Shown here: in pieces, positions 5,862-6,060 of the stretch
Layout: every line of letters begins with the position of its first letter
Position numbering within the stretch: the first letter of the stretch is position 1
DNA from: Actinomycetes bacterium
GTDB lineage: Bacteria; Actinomycetota; Acidimicrobiia; Acidimicrobiales; Palsa-688
NCBI GenBank assembly: GCA_021816565.1
Contig: JAKAXN010000287.1
Coordinates: forward strand, 1 to 6,060
Direction: 5' to 3'
DNA length: 6,060 nt
The notes under the pieces: model-generated
Told to the model about the DNA's origin: nothing
The model's input: the letters and a program-made list of their open reading frames with translations, nothing else
Database searches by the model: none
Made by a program: the position numbers and the translations under genes

Positions 5862-6060
5862 GCGGGGCCGGGGCCGGGGCCGCTATGGGGGCCGGGGTCG
5901 GCGACGCCCTGCGGCCGCTGGAGGTCGACGTCACCGCCACCCACATCGTGGCCGGGGCGCTGGCCACCCGGGACTTCATGCCGGTCCACCACGACCGGGC
6001 CTACGCCAACTCGCAGGGCGCCCCGGACATCTTCATGAACATCCTGTCCAGCAACGCCTA
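5858..6060 (+). CDS. MaoC-like enoyl-CoA hydratase, ChsH1-like (3' end outside window)
   Basis: 67 residues are visible before the window ends in open frame. After a low-complexity Gly/Ala start the sequence reads THIVAGALATRDFMPVHHDRAYANSQGAPDIFMNIL. This is the active-site region of a MaoC-type hydratase with catalytic D39 and H44 (D-x4-H), and it closely resembles mycobacterial ChsH1 (ATRDF-x2-VHHDR and DIF-x-NIL, as I recall it). It would be the catalytic partner of the upstream hot-dog protein, adding water to a steroid (or similar) enoyl-CoA. Two starts are possible. GTG 5858 overlaps the previous stop (GTGA). ATG 5885, at residue 10, would put the catalytic Asp at 30, close to its position 29 in ChsH1. 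Neither has a clear ribosome site. I give the overlapping GTG because the preceding junction uses the same GTGA arrangement. Confidence 0.85.
   Translation, partial: MSGAGAGAAMGAGVGDALRPLEVDVTATHIVAGALATRDFMPVHHDRAYANSQGAPDIFMNILSSNA
5864..5881 (+). repeat. Three perfect GGGGCC hexamer repeats
   Basis: GGGGCC occurs three times in tandem (5864-5869, 5870-5875, 5876-5881), encoding Gly-Ala repeats at the start of the ChsH1-like gene. Because the unit is six bases, changes in copy number would keep the frame. Confidence 0.7.

Overview
The window is very GC-rich, gene-dense DNA with frequent GTG starts, short intergenic gaps and actinobacterial-type proteins. It looks like a high-GC actinomycete relative. 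An uncultured Actinomycetota such as an Acidimicrobiia member is my guess, but no marker gene is present to prove it. I see no RNA gene, insertion sequence, CRISPR array or integrase.

Left part (1-3154): the 3' end of an amidase-signature enzyme reads rightward to 589. It converges, with a 9-base gap, on three closely spaced leftward genes. In transcription order these are a BON-domain protein (3154-2687), a lipoprotein HtrA-type serine protease with a PDZ domain (2657-1560), and a four-helix DUF2231 membrane protein fused to a Rieske [2Fe-2S] domain (1522-599). Gaps of about 30-40 bases suggest one operon acting at the cell envelope.

Middle (3155-4780): a divergent intergenic region of about 110 bases separates that operon from a rightward pair. 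The pair is a patatin-like hydrolase with a degenerate nucleophile motif (3265-4398) and, four bases later, a clear avidin/streptavidin-family biotin-binding protein (4403-4780). The avidin retains most of the streptavidin biotin contacts but has no visible signal peptide.

Right part (4873-6060): three translationally coupled genes resemble steroid side-chain degradation components. The first encodes a MaoC/FAS1-dehydratase-like hot-dog protein and the second a zinc-ribbon/OB-fold DUF35 protein. Together they look like the two halves of mycobacterial ChsH2, here encoded separately across a GTGA overlap. The third, cut by the window end, resembles ChsH1 and carries the catalytic D-x4-H motif. 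By analogy the heteromer would hydrate a steroid enoyl-CoA, and the DUF35 subunit would pair with an Ltp2-type aldolase expected just downstream.

The most notable points are the patatin-avidin pair with an apparently cytoplasmic avidin, and the split ChsH2.
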